Positions 28,707 through 36,965 of a stretch of DNA of 64,000 nt are shown piece by piece. The notes below the pieces were generated by a model that saw nothing but the letters and a program-made list of their open reading frames with translations, was not told the DNA's origin and ran no database searches. The stretch covers positions 566,017-630,016 of the forward strand of contig NZ_JAAWWP010000002.1 in NCBI RefSeq assembly GCF_012273655.1. The letters run 5' to 3'. A program made the translations under genes and the position numbers. The stretch's first letter is position 1; every line of letters starts with the position of its first letter. The DNA comes from Streptomyces physcomitrii (lineage in GTDB: Bacteria; Actinomycetota; Actinomycetes; Streptomycetales; Streptomycetaceae).

Positions 28707-29459
28707 TCAGGAGGCCTCCTCCAGGTCCGCGGGTCCCACGCCCGCCCGGCGGGCCAGGGCCACGGCCGCCAGGGTGGAGTGGACGCCCAGCTTGCCGAGG
28801 ACGTTCTGCATATGGGTGCGTACGGTGTGCGGGGAGAGGTAGAGGCGCTCGGCGACCGCCTTGCGGCCGAGCCCGGCGACCATGCAGCGCAGCACCTCGC
28901 GCTCGCGCGGGGTCAGCTGGTCCACCAGCTGCTCGCTCTCGCTGCGGTGCTTGCGGGCCGAGGTCAGCTCGCGCAGTACGCCGGTGAGCAGCGCGGGCGG
29001 CAGATGGGTCTCGTCGCGCAGTACGCCCCGGACGACCGTGTGCAGCCGCTGGAGCGAGGAATCCTTGGCCACCCAGCCCGCGGCCCCGGCCTGGAGCGCG
29101 AGTGCCGCGCGCCGCGGTTCGTCCTGCTCCGCGATCACCACCGTGCGCACCGGCTGCCCGCTCTCGCGCAGCGCGGCCACCAGGGCGAGGCCGTCCGCGG
29201 GTGCGCCCTCGGTGCCCGCCGTGGCCAGCCGGGGCGGTGAACCGGCCGCCGGGGCACCGCACTTGCCGAGGTCGGCGTCGACCAGGACCACATCGAAGGC
29301 GCGGCCCTCGGTGGCGGCGCGCTGCAGGCAGCGCAGTGCGGCGGGCGCGCTGCCCGCCGCCCCGACGTCCACGTCCGGCTCGGCGGCGAGCGCCGCGGCC
29401 AGTGACTCGGCGAAGATCCGGTGGTCGTCCACGACCAGCACTCTGATCCGTCGTCCCAC
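28707..29459 (-). CDS. LuxR/NarL-type response regulator
   Basis: 250-residue two-component regulator. The receiver domain has the acidic pair VVDDH (D11, D12), phosphoacceptor D61 (VVLVDADLG) and the conserved Lys in WVAKDSS. The C-terminal NarL/FixJ helix-turn-helix spans about 180-240 (LTPREREVLRCMVAGLGRKAVAERLYLSPHTVRTH, given in two overlapping motifs by its ends). The receiver carries a loop insertion of about 20 residues after D61 (GAPAAGSPPRLATAG). GTG 29459 follows GGGGG at a spacing of about 5. No sensor kinase is adjacent. Orphan regulators of this type often control development or antibiotic production in streptomycetes; nothing here specifies the target. Confidence 0.88.
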   Translation of the reverse strand: MGRRIRVLVVDDHRIFAESLAAALAAEPDVDVGAAGSAPAALRCLQRAATEGRAFDVVLVDADLGKCGAPAAGSPPRLATAGTEGAPADGLALVAALRESGQPVRTVVIAEQDEPRRAALALQAGAAGWVAKDSSLQRLHTVVRGVLRDETHLPPALLTGVLRELTSARKHRSESEQLVDQLTPREREVLRCMVAGLGRKAVAERLYLSPHTVRTHMQNVLGKLGVHSTLAAVALARRAGVGPADLEEAS

Positions 29460-29726
29460 GGCAACCCCCAGGTGAGCAGGGGGAGGGCAGTGCGGGTACG
29501 GCGCCCGGGCCCTCTGCCAAAACCTTTCGGCAGACGGCAGGCCCACCTCAGCGACACGACCGCCGTCGTGCGCACTCAAGCGGACACCCCGGGCGTCGCA
29601 CCCGACTGTCTTGCCCCCTGATGTGCACCGGCCCCCACCGGTGCTGCTCCTCAGCCTAGGCCCGTGGGGCAGAAGCGGAAAGATATTCACGAAAGTGGTT
29701 GCGGAGATCCGCATAGGCTGGGCCGC

Positions 29727-30173
29727 ATGGTGCGCATCGAGACAGCAGTCGACAAGGCCCGCCGGGCGCTGCTCCACTCCCGGCTCCGCGAGGCCAACAC
29801 CGCCGCCTCACCCGCCCTGCGCGCACTGCGCGACACCCCGCTGGACCGGGAGAATCCCTTGCAGCTGTGGGCACTTGACGACTCCGGCGAGCTGATCGCC
29901 GGGCTCGACGCGCACACCTGGGCGCGGTGGCTGCACATCAACCTGCTCTGGGTGCACGGCGGTTACCGCGGCGCGGGCCTCGGCTCCCAGCTGCTCGCCG
30001 CCGCCGAGGAGGAGGCCCGCACCGGACGGGACTGCCGCAGCTCCCGGGTGTGGACCTGGGACTTCCAGGCCCCCCGCTTCTACCGCCGCTGCGGCTACCG
30101 GGTGGTCTGCGAACTGCCCGACTACCCGGAGGGCGTCACGGAGTACACCTTGGTCAAACAGCTCCGGACGTAA
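29727..30173 (+). CDS. GNAT-family N-acetyltransferase
   Basis: 148-residue single-domain acetyltransferase. The acetyl-CoA pyrophosphate loop is in motif A, LLWVHGGYRGAGLGSQLL (Q/R-x-x-G-x-G/A), followed by motif B TWDFQAPRFYRRCGYRVV near the C-terminus. The substrate is unknown; the short form resembles small-molecule or protein acetyltransferases without a fused partner. ATG 29727 is taken because it opens just before the conserved first helix. No ribosome-binding site is clear, and an upstream ATG (29664) would add 21 uncharacteristic residues. It stands alone between divergently and convergently oriented neighbours. Confidence 0.85.
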   Translation: MVRIETAVDKARRALLHSRLREANTAASPALRALRDTPLDRENPLQLWALDDSGELIAGLDAHTWARWLHINLLWVHGGYRGAGLGSQLLAAAEEEARTGRDCRSSRVWTWDFQAPRFYRRCGYRVVCELPDYPEGVTEYTLVKQLRT

Positions 30174-30210
30174 GGGAGTTCAGGCGCCGCCCCAGGTACG
30201 GAGCGGCCGC

Positions 30211-31473
30211 CTACCGCACCCGCCGCGCCCCCTCCGCCGCCACCGCCGGGAAGACGCGCGGGGCGGTGAAGGAGGCCCCGGCGAAGGCGGTGCGGATCGC
30301 CTCGGTGACCGCGGGGGCCGCCGCCTCCTCGACCAGGACGACGGCGCTGCCGCCGAAGCCGCCGCCGGTCATCCGGGCGCCGAGGGCACCCGCCTCGTTC
30401 GCCGCGGCGACCGCGAGGTCGAGTTCGGGGCAGGAGATCCGCAGGTCGTCGCGGAGCGAGTGGTGGCCCTCGGTGAGCACCGGGCCGATCGCGCGGACCT
30501 CGCCCGCGTCGAGCAGGCCGATGACCCGCTCCACCCGGTGGTCGTCGCCGACCACGTGGCGGACGTAGCGGCGCACCTTCTCGTCCGCCAACTTCTCCAG
30601 GGCGTCCGGGAGTTCGGCGTACGGCAGATCGCGCAGGAAGGGCACGCCGAGGAGGCGGGCGCCCTCCTCGCAGCCCGCGCGGCGCTCGGCGTAGGCACCG
30701 TCGCCCAGGGCGTGCTGGACGCGGGTGTCGACGACGAGGAGCATCAGGCCCTCGGCGGCGAGGTCGAAGGGGATCTGGCGGACGGCGAGGTCGCGGCAGT
30801 CCAGGTGGAGCAGATGGCCCTCGGTGGCGCAGGCGGAGGCCATCTGGTCCATGATCCCGCAGGGCACGCCGACGAAGTCGTTCTCGGCGCGCTGCGCGAG
30901 GCGGGCCGACTCGGGTCCGCTCAGGCCGAGTTCGAAGAGGCCGTCCAGGGCGAGCGCGGTGACCACTTCGAGCGCGGCGGAGGAGGACAGGCCCGCGCCG
31001 GTCGGCACGGTGGAGGCGAGGTGCAGGTCCGCCCCGGTGACCGCGGTGTGGCCGGCCCGGCGCAGGGCCCAGACGACGCCCGCCGGGTAGGCGGCCCAGC
31101 CGCCGTCGGACAGCGGCCGCAGCTCGTCCAGGCGCAGCTCGACCAGGGGGGCGTCGATGTCCGCGGAGTGCAGCCGCAGGACGCCGTCGGTACGGGGCGA
31201 GACCGCGGCGACCGCGGTGTGCGGCAGGGCCAGCGGGAGCACGAAGCCCTCGTTGAAGTCGGTGTACTCGCCGATCAGGTTGACCCGGCCGGGCGCCGCC
31301 CACACCCCGGCGGGCGCGGCACCGTACAACTCCTCGAATCCGGCGGCGACTTCGGCCACCAGATCGCGGGGCTGCCGCGCGGCGGCGTCCGGTCCGGCGG
31401 CGTCGGCCCCACCGCTCGCGCCGGTCGCGCCGGTCGCACTGCTCGCGCCTGTCGAGTCCGTCGTCCCGGTCAT
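30211..31473 (-). CDS. galK: Galactokinase
   Basis: 420-residue GHMP kinase phosphorylating galactose at C1, the entry of the Leloir pathway. Signatures: [21 protein letters not shown] (substrate loop, about residue 60), [14 protein letters not shown] (ATP loop, about 160), catalytic Asp in CGIMDQMAS, and [14 protein letters not shown] near the C-terminus. The N-terminal 35 residues are an Ala/Gly/Thr-rich extension with no counterpart in most galactokinases. ATG 31473 overlaps the galE stop (ATGA). It is the last gene of the galT-galE-galK operon. Confidence 0.96.
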   Translation of the reverse strand: MTGTTDSTGASSATGATGASGGADAAGPDAAARQPRDLVAEVAAGFEELYGAAPAGVWAAPGRVNLIGEYTDFNEGFVLPLALPHTAVAAVSPRTDGVLRLHSADIDAPLVELRLDELRPLSDGGWAAYPAGVVWALRRAGHTAVTGADLHLASTVPTGAGLSSSAALEVVTALALDGLFELGLSGPESARLAQRAENDFVGVPCGIMDQMASACATEGHLLHLDCRDLAVRQIPFDLAAEGLMLLVVDTRVQHALGDGAYAERRAGCEEGARLLGVPFLRDLPYAELPDALEKLADEKVRRYVRHVVGDDHRVERVIGLLDAGEVRAIGPVLTEGHHSLRDDLRISCPELDLAVAAANEAGALGARMTGGGFGGSAVVLVEEAAAPAVTEAIRTAFAGASFTAPRVFPAVAAEGARRVR

Positions 31474-32441
31474 GCCTGCTCCTCTGCCCGGCGCCGGGTG
31501 AACTCCCAGGCGTCGGCGACGATGGCGGAGAGCTCGGGGCGCGAGGGGCGCCAGCCGAGGCGGGTGCGGGCCGACTCGGCGGAGGCGACGAGCACCGCCG
31601 GGTCGCCGTCGCGGCGCGGGGCGGCGGTCTCGGGGATCGGGTGCCCGGTGACCTCGCGCACCGTCTCGATGACCTGGCGGACCGAGAAGCCGGTGCCGTT
31701 GCCGAGGTTGCAGACCAGATGGCTGCCGTCGGCGGCGGCCGCCAGGGCGAGCAGATGGGCCTCGGCCAGGTCGGCGACGTGGATGTAGTCGCGTACGCAG
31801 GTGCCGTCCGGGGTCGGGTAGTCGTCCCCGTAGACCGAGATGGACTCGCGGCGGCCCTGGGCGACCTGGAGGACCAGCGGGATGAGGTGCGACTCGGGGT
31901 CGTGGCGCTCGCCGTAGGCGCCGTAGGCACCGGCGACGTTGAAGTAGCGCAGGCTGACCGCGCCGAGGCCGTGTGCGGCGGCCTCTCCGGTGATCATGTG
32001 GTCGACGGCCAGCTTGGAGGCGCCGTACGGGCTGGTGGGCGCGGTCGGGAAGTCCTCGGTGATGGGGCTGGAGGCGGGCTCGCCGTAGGTGGCGGCGGTG
32101 GAGGAGAAGACCAGGCGGCGGACCGAGGCCTCGCGCATCGCGGCGAGCAGGGCCATGGTGCCGCCGACGTTGTTGTCCCAGTACTTCTCCGGCTTGGCGA
32201 CGGACTCGCCGACCTGCGAGAAGGCGGCGAAGTGCAGCACCGCGTCGTAGGAGGAGTCGAGCCACTTGGCGGCGTCCTGGACGCGGCCCTCGACGAACTC
32301 GGCGCCCTCGGGCACCCCCGCGGCGAAACCGGTGGACAGGTCGTCGAGCACGGTCACCCGGTGGCCGGCCTCGAGCAGGTGCGCCGCCACCACGCTGCCG
32401 ACGTATCCGGCGCCTCCGGTGACCAGGTACTTGCCGCTCAT
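31470..32441 (-). CDS. galE: UDP-glucose 4-epimerase
   Basis: 323-residue short-chain dehydrogenase-like epimerase interconverting UDP-glucose and UDP-galactose. The NAD-binding [10 protein letters not shown] is at residues 7-16. The catalytic Ser/Thr (SSTAATYG) and Tyr-x-x-x-Lys (YGASK) are present, as is the RYFNVAGA stretch. Both ends overlap neighbours by ATGA: the start 32441 with galT and the stop with galK. It is the middle gene of the galTEK operon and supplies the UDP-sugar used by GalT; in streptomycetes it also feeds glycan synthesis. Confidence 0.96.
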   Translation of the reverse strand: MSGKYLVTGGAGYVGSVVAAHLLEAGHRVTVLDDLSTGFAAGVPEGAEFVEGRVQDAAKWLDSSYDAVLHFAAFSQVGESVAKPEKYWDNNVGGTMALLAAMREASVRRLVFSSTAATYGEPASSPITEDFPTAPTSPYGASKLAVDHMITGEAAAHGLGAVSLRYFNVAGAYGAYGERHDPESHLIPLVLQVAQGRRESISVYGDDYPTPDGTCVRDYIHVADLAEAHLLALAAAADGSHLVCNLGNGTGFSVRQVIETVREVTGHPIPETAAPRRDGDPAVLVASAESARTRLGWRPSRPELSAIVADAWEFTRRRAEEQA

Positions 32442-33496
32442 GAACTCGCTACCTCTCGCAGTCGCTCGGCCGCGGACTCGGGCGGCACGTCGTTGATGAA
32501 CACACTCATGCCGGACTCGGAACCCGCGAGGAACTTCAGTTTGCCCGCAGTACGTCGGATGGTGAAAAGCTCGAGGTGAAGTGCGAAGTCCTGCCGCGTG
32601 GCGCCCGGCTCGCCACCCTCGGTGAAGGGCGCCTGGTGCCAGGCGGAGATGTACGGGGTGGGCGGCTGGTCCGCACCGAAGAGCCGGTCGAAGCGCTTCA
32701 GGAGCTCCAGGTAGACGGCCGGGAACTCGGCGCGGGCCGCCTCGTCCAGGGCGAGCAGGTCCGGCACCCGGCGCTTGGGGTGGAGGTGCACCTCGTAGGG
32801 CCAGTGGGCGGCGTAGGGGACGAAGGCGGCCCAGTGGGCGGTCTCCAGGACGACCCGGGGGCCCGCGAGCTCCTTGCCGAGGATCTCGTCGAAGAGGTTG
32901 GCGCCGGTGCGGGCGTGGTGGTCGGCGAGGGAGCGGAGCATCAGCGCGGTGCGGGGCGTGGTGAAGGGGTAGCCGTAGATCTGGCCGTGCGGGTGGCCGA
33001 GGGTGACGCCGATCTCGGCGCCGCGGTTCTCGAAGCAGAACACCTGCCGTACGGAGGGGAGTCCGGCCAGCGCGGCGGTGCGGTCCGTCCAGGCGGCGAG
33101 GACGAGCGCGGCCTGCTCCTCGGTGAGCGAGGCGAAGGAGGCGCCGTGGTCCTCGGTGAAGCAGACCACCTCGCAGCGGCCGGTCTCCCCGGCGAGGGAG
33201 GGGAAGCGGTTCTCGAAGACCACCACGTCGTACGAGGAGTCCGGGATCTCGCTGAGGCGGCCCTCGTGGGAGGGGCAGAGCGGGCACTCGTCGGCCGGCG
33301 GGTGGTAGGTGCGGCTCTGGCGGTGCGAGGCGATGGCGACGCTGTCGCCGAGGAGCACATCGTGGCGGACCTCGCTGAGCGCGGGCCCGGCCGCCTCCAG
33401 CGGGCGCAGGTCGGGGGCCTCGCGGACCACGTCCTCGCGCCGGTCGTAGTAGATGAGCTCACGACCGTCGGCGAGCCGGGTCGAGGTCTTTTTCAC
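32438..33496 (-). CDS. galT: Galactose-1-phosphate uridylyltransferase
   Basis: 352-residue HIT-superfamily transferase exchanging UMP between UDP-glucose and galactose-1-phosphate. The catalytic H-P-H motif is in [11 protein letters not shown] (about residue 170). Zinc-site cysteines CPLCPS lie near residue 79 and the second histidine triad-like HLHPKRR near 225. GTG 33496 follows GGAGGAAC at a spacing of 4; the upstream extension to an ATG at 33613 is not conserved. It is the first gene of galTEK, and its promoter should lie in the AT-richer stretch 33601-33655. Confidence 0.96.
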   Translation of the reverse strand: MKKTSTRLADGRELIYYDRREDVVREAPDLRPLEAAGPALSEVRHDVLLGDSVAIASHRQSRTYHPPADECPLCPSHEGRLSEIPDSSYDVVVFENRFPSLAGETGRCEVVCFTEDHGASFASLTEEQAALVLAAWTDRTAALAGLPSVRQVFCFENRGAEIGVTLGHPHGQIYGYPFTTPRTALMLRSLADHHARTGANLFDEILGKELAGPRVVLETAHWAAFVPYAAHWPYEVHLHPKRRVPDLLALDEAARAEFPAVYLELLKRFDRLFGADQPPTPYISAWHQAPFTEGGEPGATRQDFALHLELFTIRRTAGKLKFLAGSESGMSVFINDVPPESAAERLREVASS

Positions 33497-33883
33497 GGGG
33501 TTCCTCCACGTCGTGCCCGTCGAGCGGATCCGGCGCGCCGGGGCGGCGGCCACCGCGCCCGCGGCCGGGCTCCGGGCCCCGTAACTGGGCGTCCACACTC
33601 GAACACTCATCACACAGAATCAAACACAAGGAACAATAAACCAACAGAAGAGCGGCCGGGAAGAGCGACGGGGGAAGCATCCGCCCGGTGCGGGGCCGAG
33701 CGAGCCCGGCCCCGCACCCAGCGGGGATCGCGCGGCCGACTTCCCCGCAACCCGGACAGATCGGAGAAAACCGCAATTCCGATCAAGATCCAACAAAGAA
33801 TGTCAGCTCAAGTGTTCAGTTTCTGAACTCAAGGGCGTAAGTTTCCGCACTGATCAGTTCGCGCAACGAAGCGGGATTCCCCC
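33497..33883. promoter_or_regulatory. Divergent control region between galTEK and the sodium:sugar symporter
   Basis: 387-bp spacer without a gene. Towards galT, 33601-33655 is clearly AT-richer; read on the minus strand it contains TGTTGGTTTATTGTTCC and TTGATTCTGTGTGATGAG, including TGTGAT-type hexamers. A galactose-inducible promoter (galP1) is known at this place in S. lividans. Towards the symporter, a GTTCAG-TTT-CTGAAC palindrome lies at 33814-33828 and a TAAGTT box at 33838-33843. Confidence 0.6.
33814..33828. promoter_or_regulatory. Palindromic operator candidate of the symporter gene
   Basis: GTTCAGTTTCTGAAC has perfect 6-bp arms around TTT. It overlaps the place of a -35 box for TAAGTT (33838-33843, spacer 17), 56 bases before the symporter start, so a bound protein would block transcription. 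The binder is not encoded in this window as far as I can tell. Confidence 0.55.
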
Positions 33884-35554
33884 ATGACATATCTGGCCGA
33901 CGGGCTCCGGCTCCCCACGAACGGGCTGGACTACACGATTCTCGGCATCTACTTCGCCGTGGTCCTCGGCGTGGGCTTCGCCGCCAGGCGCTCGGTGAAG
34001 ACCAGCCTCGACTTCTTCCTCTCCGGACGGTCGCTGCCCGCCTGGGTCACCGGACTCGCGTTCGTCTCCGCGAACCTGGGCGCCACCGAGATCCTCGGCA
34101 TGGCCGCGAACGGCGTGCAGTACGGCGCCTACACGGTGCACTGGTACTGGATCGGCGCCATCCCCGCCATGGTCTTCCTCGGCCTGGTGATGATGCCCTT
34201 CTACTACGGCTCCAAGGTCCGCTCGGTGCCGGAGTTCCTGCTGCACCGCTTCGGTCCCTCCTCCCACCTGCTCTCCTCGATCATCTTCGCCGTCTCCTCG
34301 GTGCTGATCGCGGGCGTCAACCTCTACGCCATGGCGATCGTCATCGAGGCGCTGCTCGGCTGGCCGCAGTGGGTCGCCATCGTCGTCGCGGGCCTCTTCG
34401 TCCTCGCGTACATCACCATCGGCGGCCTCTCCTCGGCGATCTACAACGAGGTCCTGCAGTTCTTCGTCATCCTCGCCGCGCTCATCCCGCTGACCATCGT
34501 GGGCCTCAAGCGCGTCGGCGGCTGGGGCGGCATGACCGACAAGATCACCTCCCAGCACGGCGACAACTTCATGAGCGCCTGGGGCGGTACGGGCATCGGC
34601 GAGGCCAACCCGCTCGGCGCCAACTGGCTGACCATCGTGCTCGGCCTCGGCTTCGTGATGAGCTTCGGCTACTGGACGACCAACTTCGCCGAGGTGCAGC
34701 GCGCCCTGTCCGCGAAGAACCTCTCCGCGGCCAAGCGCACCCCGCTGATCGCCGCCTTCCCGAAGATCTTCATCCCGATGGTCGTGGTGGTCCCCGGCCT
34801 GATCGCGCTGGTGATGGAGCCCACCATCGGCAAGGCGGGCAGCGGCCTGGACTACAACGACGCCATCCCGGTCCTCATGCGCGACCTGCTGCCCAACGGT
34901 GTCCTCGGCATCGCGGTGACCGGTCTGCTCGCCGCCTTCATGGCGGGCATGGCGGCCAACGTCTCCTCCTTCAACACGGTCTTCACCAACGACATCTGGG
35001 CCGCGTACATCAAGAAGGGCCAGGAGGACCGGCACTACCTGCTGACCGGCCGGGTGGTCACCGCGGTCGGCGTGCTGATCGGCATGGGCACGGCGTTCAT
35101 CGCCTCCAGCTTCAGCAACATCATGAACTACCTGCAGACGCTGTTCTCCTTCTTCAACGTCCCGCTGTTCGTGGTGTTCATCATCGGCATGTTCTGGAAG
35201 CGGACCACGGCCGCGGCCGGTTTCTGGGGCCTGCTCTCCGGCACCGTCGCCGCCATGCTCAACTACTTCTGGCTGTACAAGCAGAACGTGGTCTCGATCC
35301 CCAGCGACCAGGGCGCCAACTTCGTCTCCTCGATCGTCGCCTTCGTGGTCGGCGCCGTGGTGATGGTGGTGGTCTCGATGGTGACCAGGCCCAAGCCCGC
35401 GGCCGAACTCGCCGGACTGGTCTACGGCACCAAGTCGCCGGGCATGGAGGAGGCACCGGAGGCCGGGGACGAGGCCTGGTACCGCAAGCCGGCGCTGCTC
35501 GGCTGGGGCGCGCTGATCCTGGCCGCCGTCTGCTACATCCCCTTCTCCCTGTGA
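33884..35554 (+). CDS. Sodium:solute symporter (SSS family, sodium/sugar type)
   Basis: 556-residue membrane carrier of the SGLT-like branch of the sodium:solute symporter family. About 14 hydrophobic helices start near residue 14. Family marks include FFLSGRSLPAWVTGLAFVSANLGATEILG (early helix, sodium-site residues; split over about 45-75), the YITIGGLSSAIYNEVLQFF stretch near 172, and GLLAAFMAGMAANVSSFNT near 350. It is divergent from galTEK, so galactose or glucose is the likely cargo. The adjacent small membrane gene follows after 34 bases. ATG 33884 has no good ribosome-binding site. Confidence 0.93.
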   Translation: MTYLADGLRLPTNGLDYTILGIYFAVVLGVGFAARRSVKTSLDFFLSGRSLPAWVTGLAFVSANLGATEILGMAANGVQYGAYTVHWYWIGAIPAMVFLGLVMMPFYYGSKVRSVPEFLLHRFGPSSHLLSSIIFAVSSVLIAGVNLYAMAIVIEALLGWPQWVAIVVAGLFVLAYITIGGLSSAIYNEVLQFFVILAALIPLTIVGLKRVGGWGGMTDKITSQHGDNFMSAWGGTGIGEANPLGANWLTIVLGLGFVMSFGYWTTNFAEVQRALSAKNLSAAKRTPLIAAFPKIFIPMVVVVPGLIALVMEPTIGKAGSGLDYNDAIPVLMRDLLPNGVLGIAVTGLLAAFMAGMAANVSSFNTVFTNDIWAAYIKKGQEDRHYLLTGRVVTAVGVLIGMGTAFIASSFSNIMNYLQTLFSFFNVPLFVVFIIGMFWKRTTAAAGFWGLLSGTVAAMLNYFWLYKQNVVSIPSDQGANFVSSIVAFVVGAVVMVVVSMVTRPKPAAELAGLVYGTKSPGMEEAPEAGDEAWYRKPALLGWGALILAAVCYIPFSL

Positions 35555-35588
35555 CCGCCCGAGACGACCAGCAAAGGAGCACGACAGC

Positions 35589-35960
35589 ATGAGCGAGAAC
35601 CAGGCTCCCGGGTCCGGCTCGGGAGACGGCGGGCACCCGGCCTCCGGCGCCACCCCCGAGACGGCGGAGACGGAGTACCAGCAGGAGGTCACCGAGCTGG
35701 AGGCCCAGTCGGCCACCGCCGCCCGCCTCTTCGACGTACGCCGCATCATCGGCGGCCTCTTCGTGATCTACGGCGTGATCGTCACCATCGCCGGGTTCAC
35801 CGCCTCCGACGCGGACCTGGAGAAGGCCGAGGACATCAACATCAACCTCTGGACGGGCCTCGCGATGCTCGCCCTCGGCCTCTTCTTCCTGATCTGGCAG
35901 CAACTGCGGCCCGCCGTGCCCCCGGTACCGGCGACGGAGGAGCAACTCCCCCGCGAATAG
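35589..35960 (+). CDS. Small two-helix membrane protein beside the symporter
   Basis: 123-residue protein. A polar N-terminus (about 1-55, with an acidic coiled stretch TEYQQEVTELEAQSATAARLF) is followed by two transmembrane helices (about 57-77 and 88-106). The sequence between them, ASDADLEKAEDININLW, is acidic. ATG 35589 has AAAGGAGC at a good spacing. It follows the sodium:sugar symporter by 34 bases in the same operon, so it may be an accessory subunit; the function is unknown and no named family was recognised. A bidirectional hairpin (35976-36013) ends the transcript. Confidence 0.82.
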   Translation: MSENQAPGSGSGDGGHPASGATPETAETEYQQEVTELEAQSATAARLFDVRRIIGGLFVIYGVIVTIAGFTASDADLEKAEDININLWTGLAMLALGLFFLIWQQLRPAVPPVPATEEQLPRE

Positions 35961-35975
35961 CGGCCGTTCACCCCG

Positions 35976-36013
35976 GGCGGGGCCGGTGTCACCTCGGGTG
36001 CACCGGCCCCGCC
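35976..36013. terminator. Bidirectional hairpin between convergent genes
   Basis: GGCGGGGCCGGTG (35976-35988) and CACCGGCCCCGCC (36001-36013), 13-bp perfect arms with a 12-base loop. It ends the symporter operon and overlaps the last codons of the response regulator gene on the other strand. Confidence 0.8.
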
Positions 36014-36717
36014 GGCGTCCCCGCCTCCGGGTGCGGGACGGCTTCCAGGCGGGCCGGCCCGGCCCGTTCGAGCAGCCCGGTACGGGCCGCGAGGGCCGCC
36101 GCCTCCAGCCGGGAGCCCACGCCGAGCTTCATCAGGACCCGCTGCACATGGGTACGGGCGGTGGACGGGGCGATCCCCATCCCGGCCGCGATCACCCGGG
36201 TGTCCTCGCCCTCGGCCACCCGGACCAGGACCTCGGCCTCCCGGGAGGTCAGCACCCCGAGCAGCCGGGCGGCCTCGTCGTCGGGGCGGGCGGCCGGGTT
36301 CAACAGCTCGCAGAAAGCTTCCTCCAGGAGCGCCGGGGCGACCGCGGCCTCCCCCGCCCGCGCCTTGAGCATGGCCCGCTCGACCCCCTCGATGCGCTCA
36401 TCGGACCGTACGTAGCCGGAGGCGCCCGCGGCGAAGGCCTCCGCGATGCCCCGGGGCGCGGGCACCGGGCCGAGCACCACCACGGCCACCTGCGGCCGCT
36501 CCTTCTTGATCCGCCGGACCGGCTCGAAGACCCCGGCCCTGCCGGGCTCCCGGGTGCCGAGCAGGCAGACCTCCGGGGCACGGCTGATCACCAACTCCGC
36601 CGCCCCCGCCGCCGGGGCCGCCGCGGCGAGCACCCGGTGCCCGCGCTGCTTGAGCGCGGAGGCCAGCGCCTCGGCGAGGAGCCGGTGATCGTCGAGAACC
36701 ATCAGCCGCACACTCAT
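35989..36717 (-). CDS. LuxR-type response regulator with degenerate receiver (no phosphoacceptor Asp)
   Basis: 242-residue regulator. The receiver starts SVRLMVLDDHRLLAEAL with the acidic pair, but the strand-3 position that should hold the phosphorylated Asp is Gly (G54 in EVCLLGTREPG, against LLDLRMPG in normal members). The conserved Lys is Arg (GYVRSDE). The NarL-type helix-turn-helix is intact (about 165-222: LTSREAEVLVRVAEG, APSTARTHVQRVLMKL). Phosphorylation-independent control is therefore likely. ATG 36717 has GGGGGATGCG directly upstream. No kinase gene is near. It ends in the shared terminator with the symporter operon. Confidence 0.88.
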   Translation of the reverse strand: MSVRLMVLDDHRLLAEALASALKQRGHRVLAAAAPAAGAAELVISRAPEVCLLGTREPGRAGVFEPVRRIKKERPQVAVVVLGPVPAPRGIAEAFAAGASGYVRSDERIEGVERAMLKARAGEAAVAPALLEEAFCELLNPAARPDDEAARLLGVLTSREAEVLVRVAEGEDTRVIAAGMGIAPSTARTHVQRVLMKLGVGSRLEAAALAARTGLLERAGPARLEAVPHPEAGTPAGPVHPR

Positions 36718-36898
36718 CGCATCCCCCAGTCCCCCGCCGGGCGCCCCCCGGCAGATCCCGGCCCACTGTGCTGGGGAAGCTACACGGATGCGGCGCCGAA
36801 GGGACCCACTATCGCGGAGTACGTCCGCCTGCCCGCGTCCGTACCGCATCGGGACGCGCGGCCGGACACAGGGGAAACACAGGGGAAGCGGACACGCG

Positions 36899-36942
36899 GA
36901 AGGGGCCCGGCGCCGCCCTGGCAGGCGGTTCCGGGCCCCTTC
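36899..36942 (-). terminator. Hairpin terminator after the beta-propeller gene pair
   Basis: GAAGGGGCCCGG (36899-36910) and CCGGGCCCCTTC (36931-36942), 12-bp perfect arms, 24 bases after the stop of the minus-strand gene. Confidence 0.75.
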
Positions 36943-36965
36943 GCCGCGAGGGCCTCGGGCGGGCG

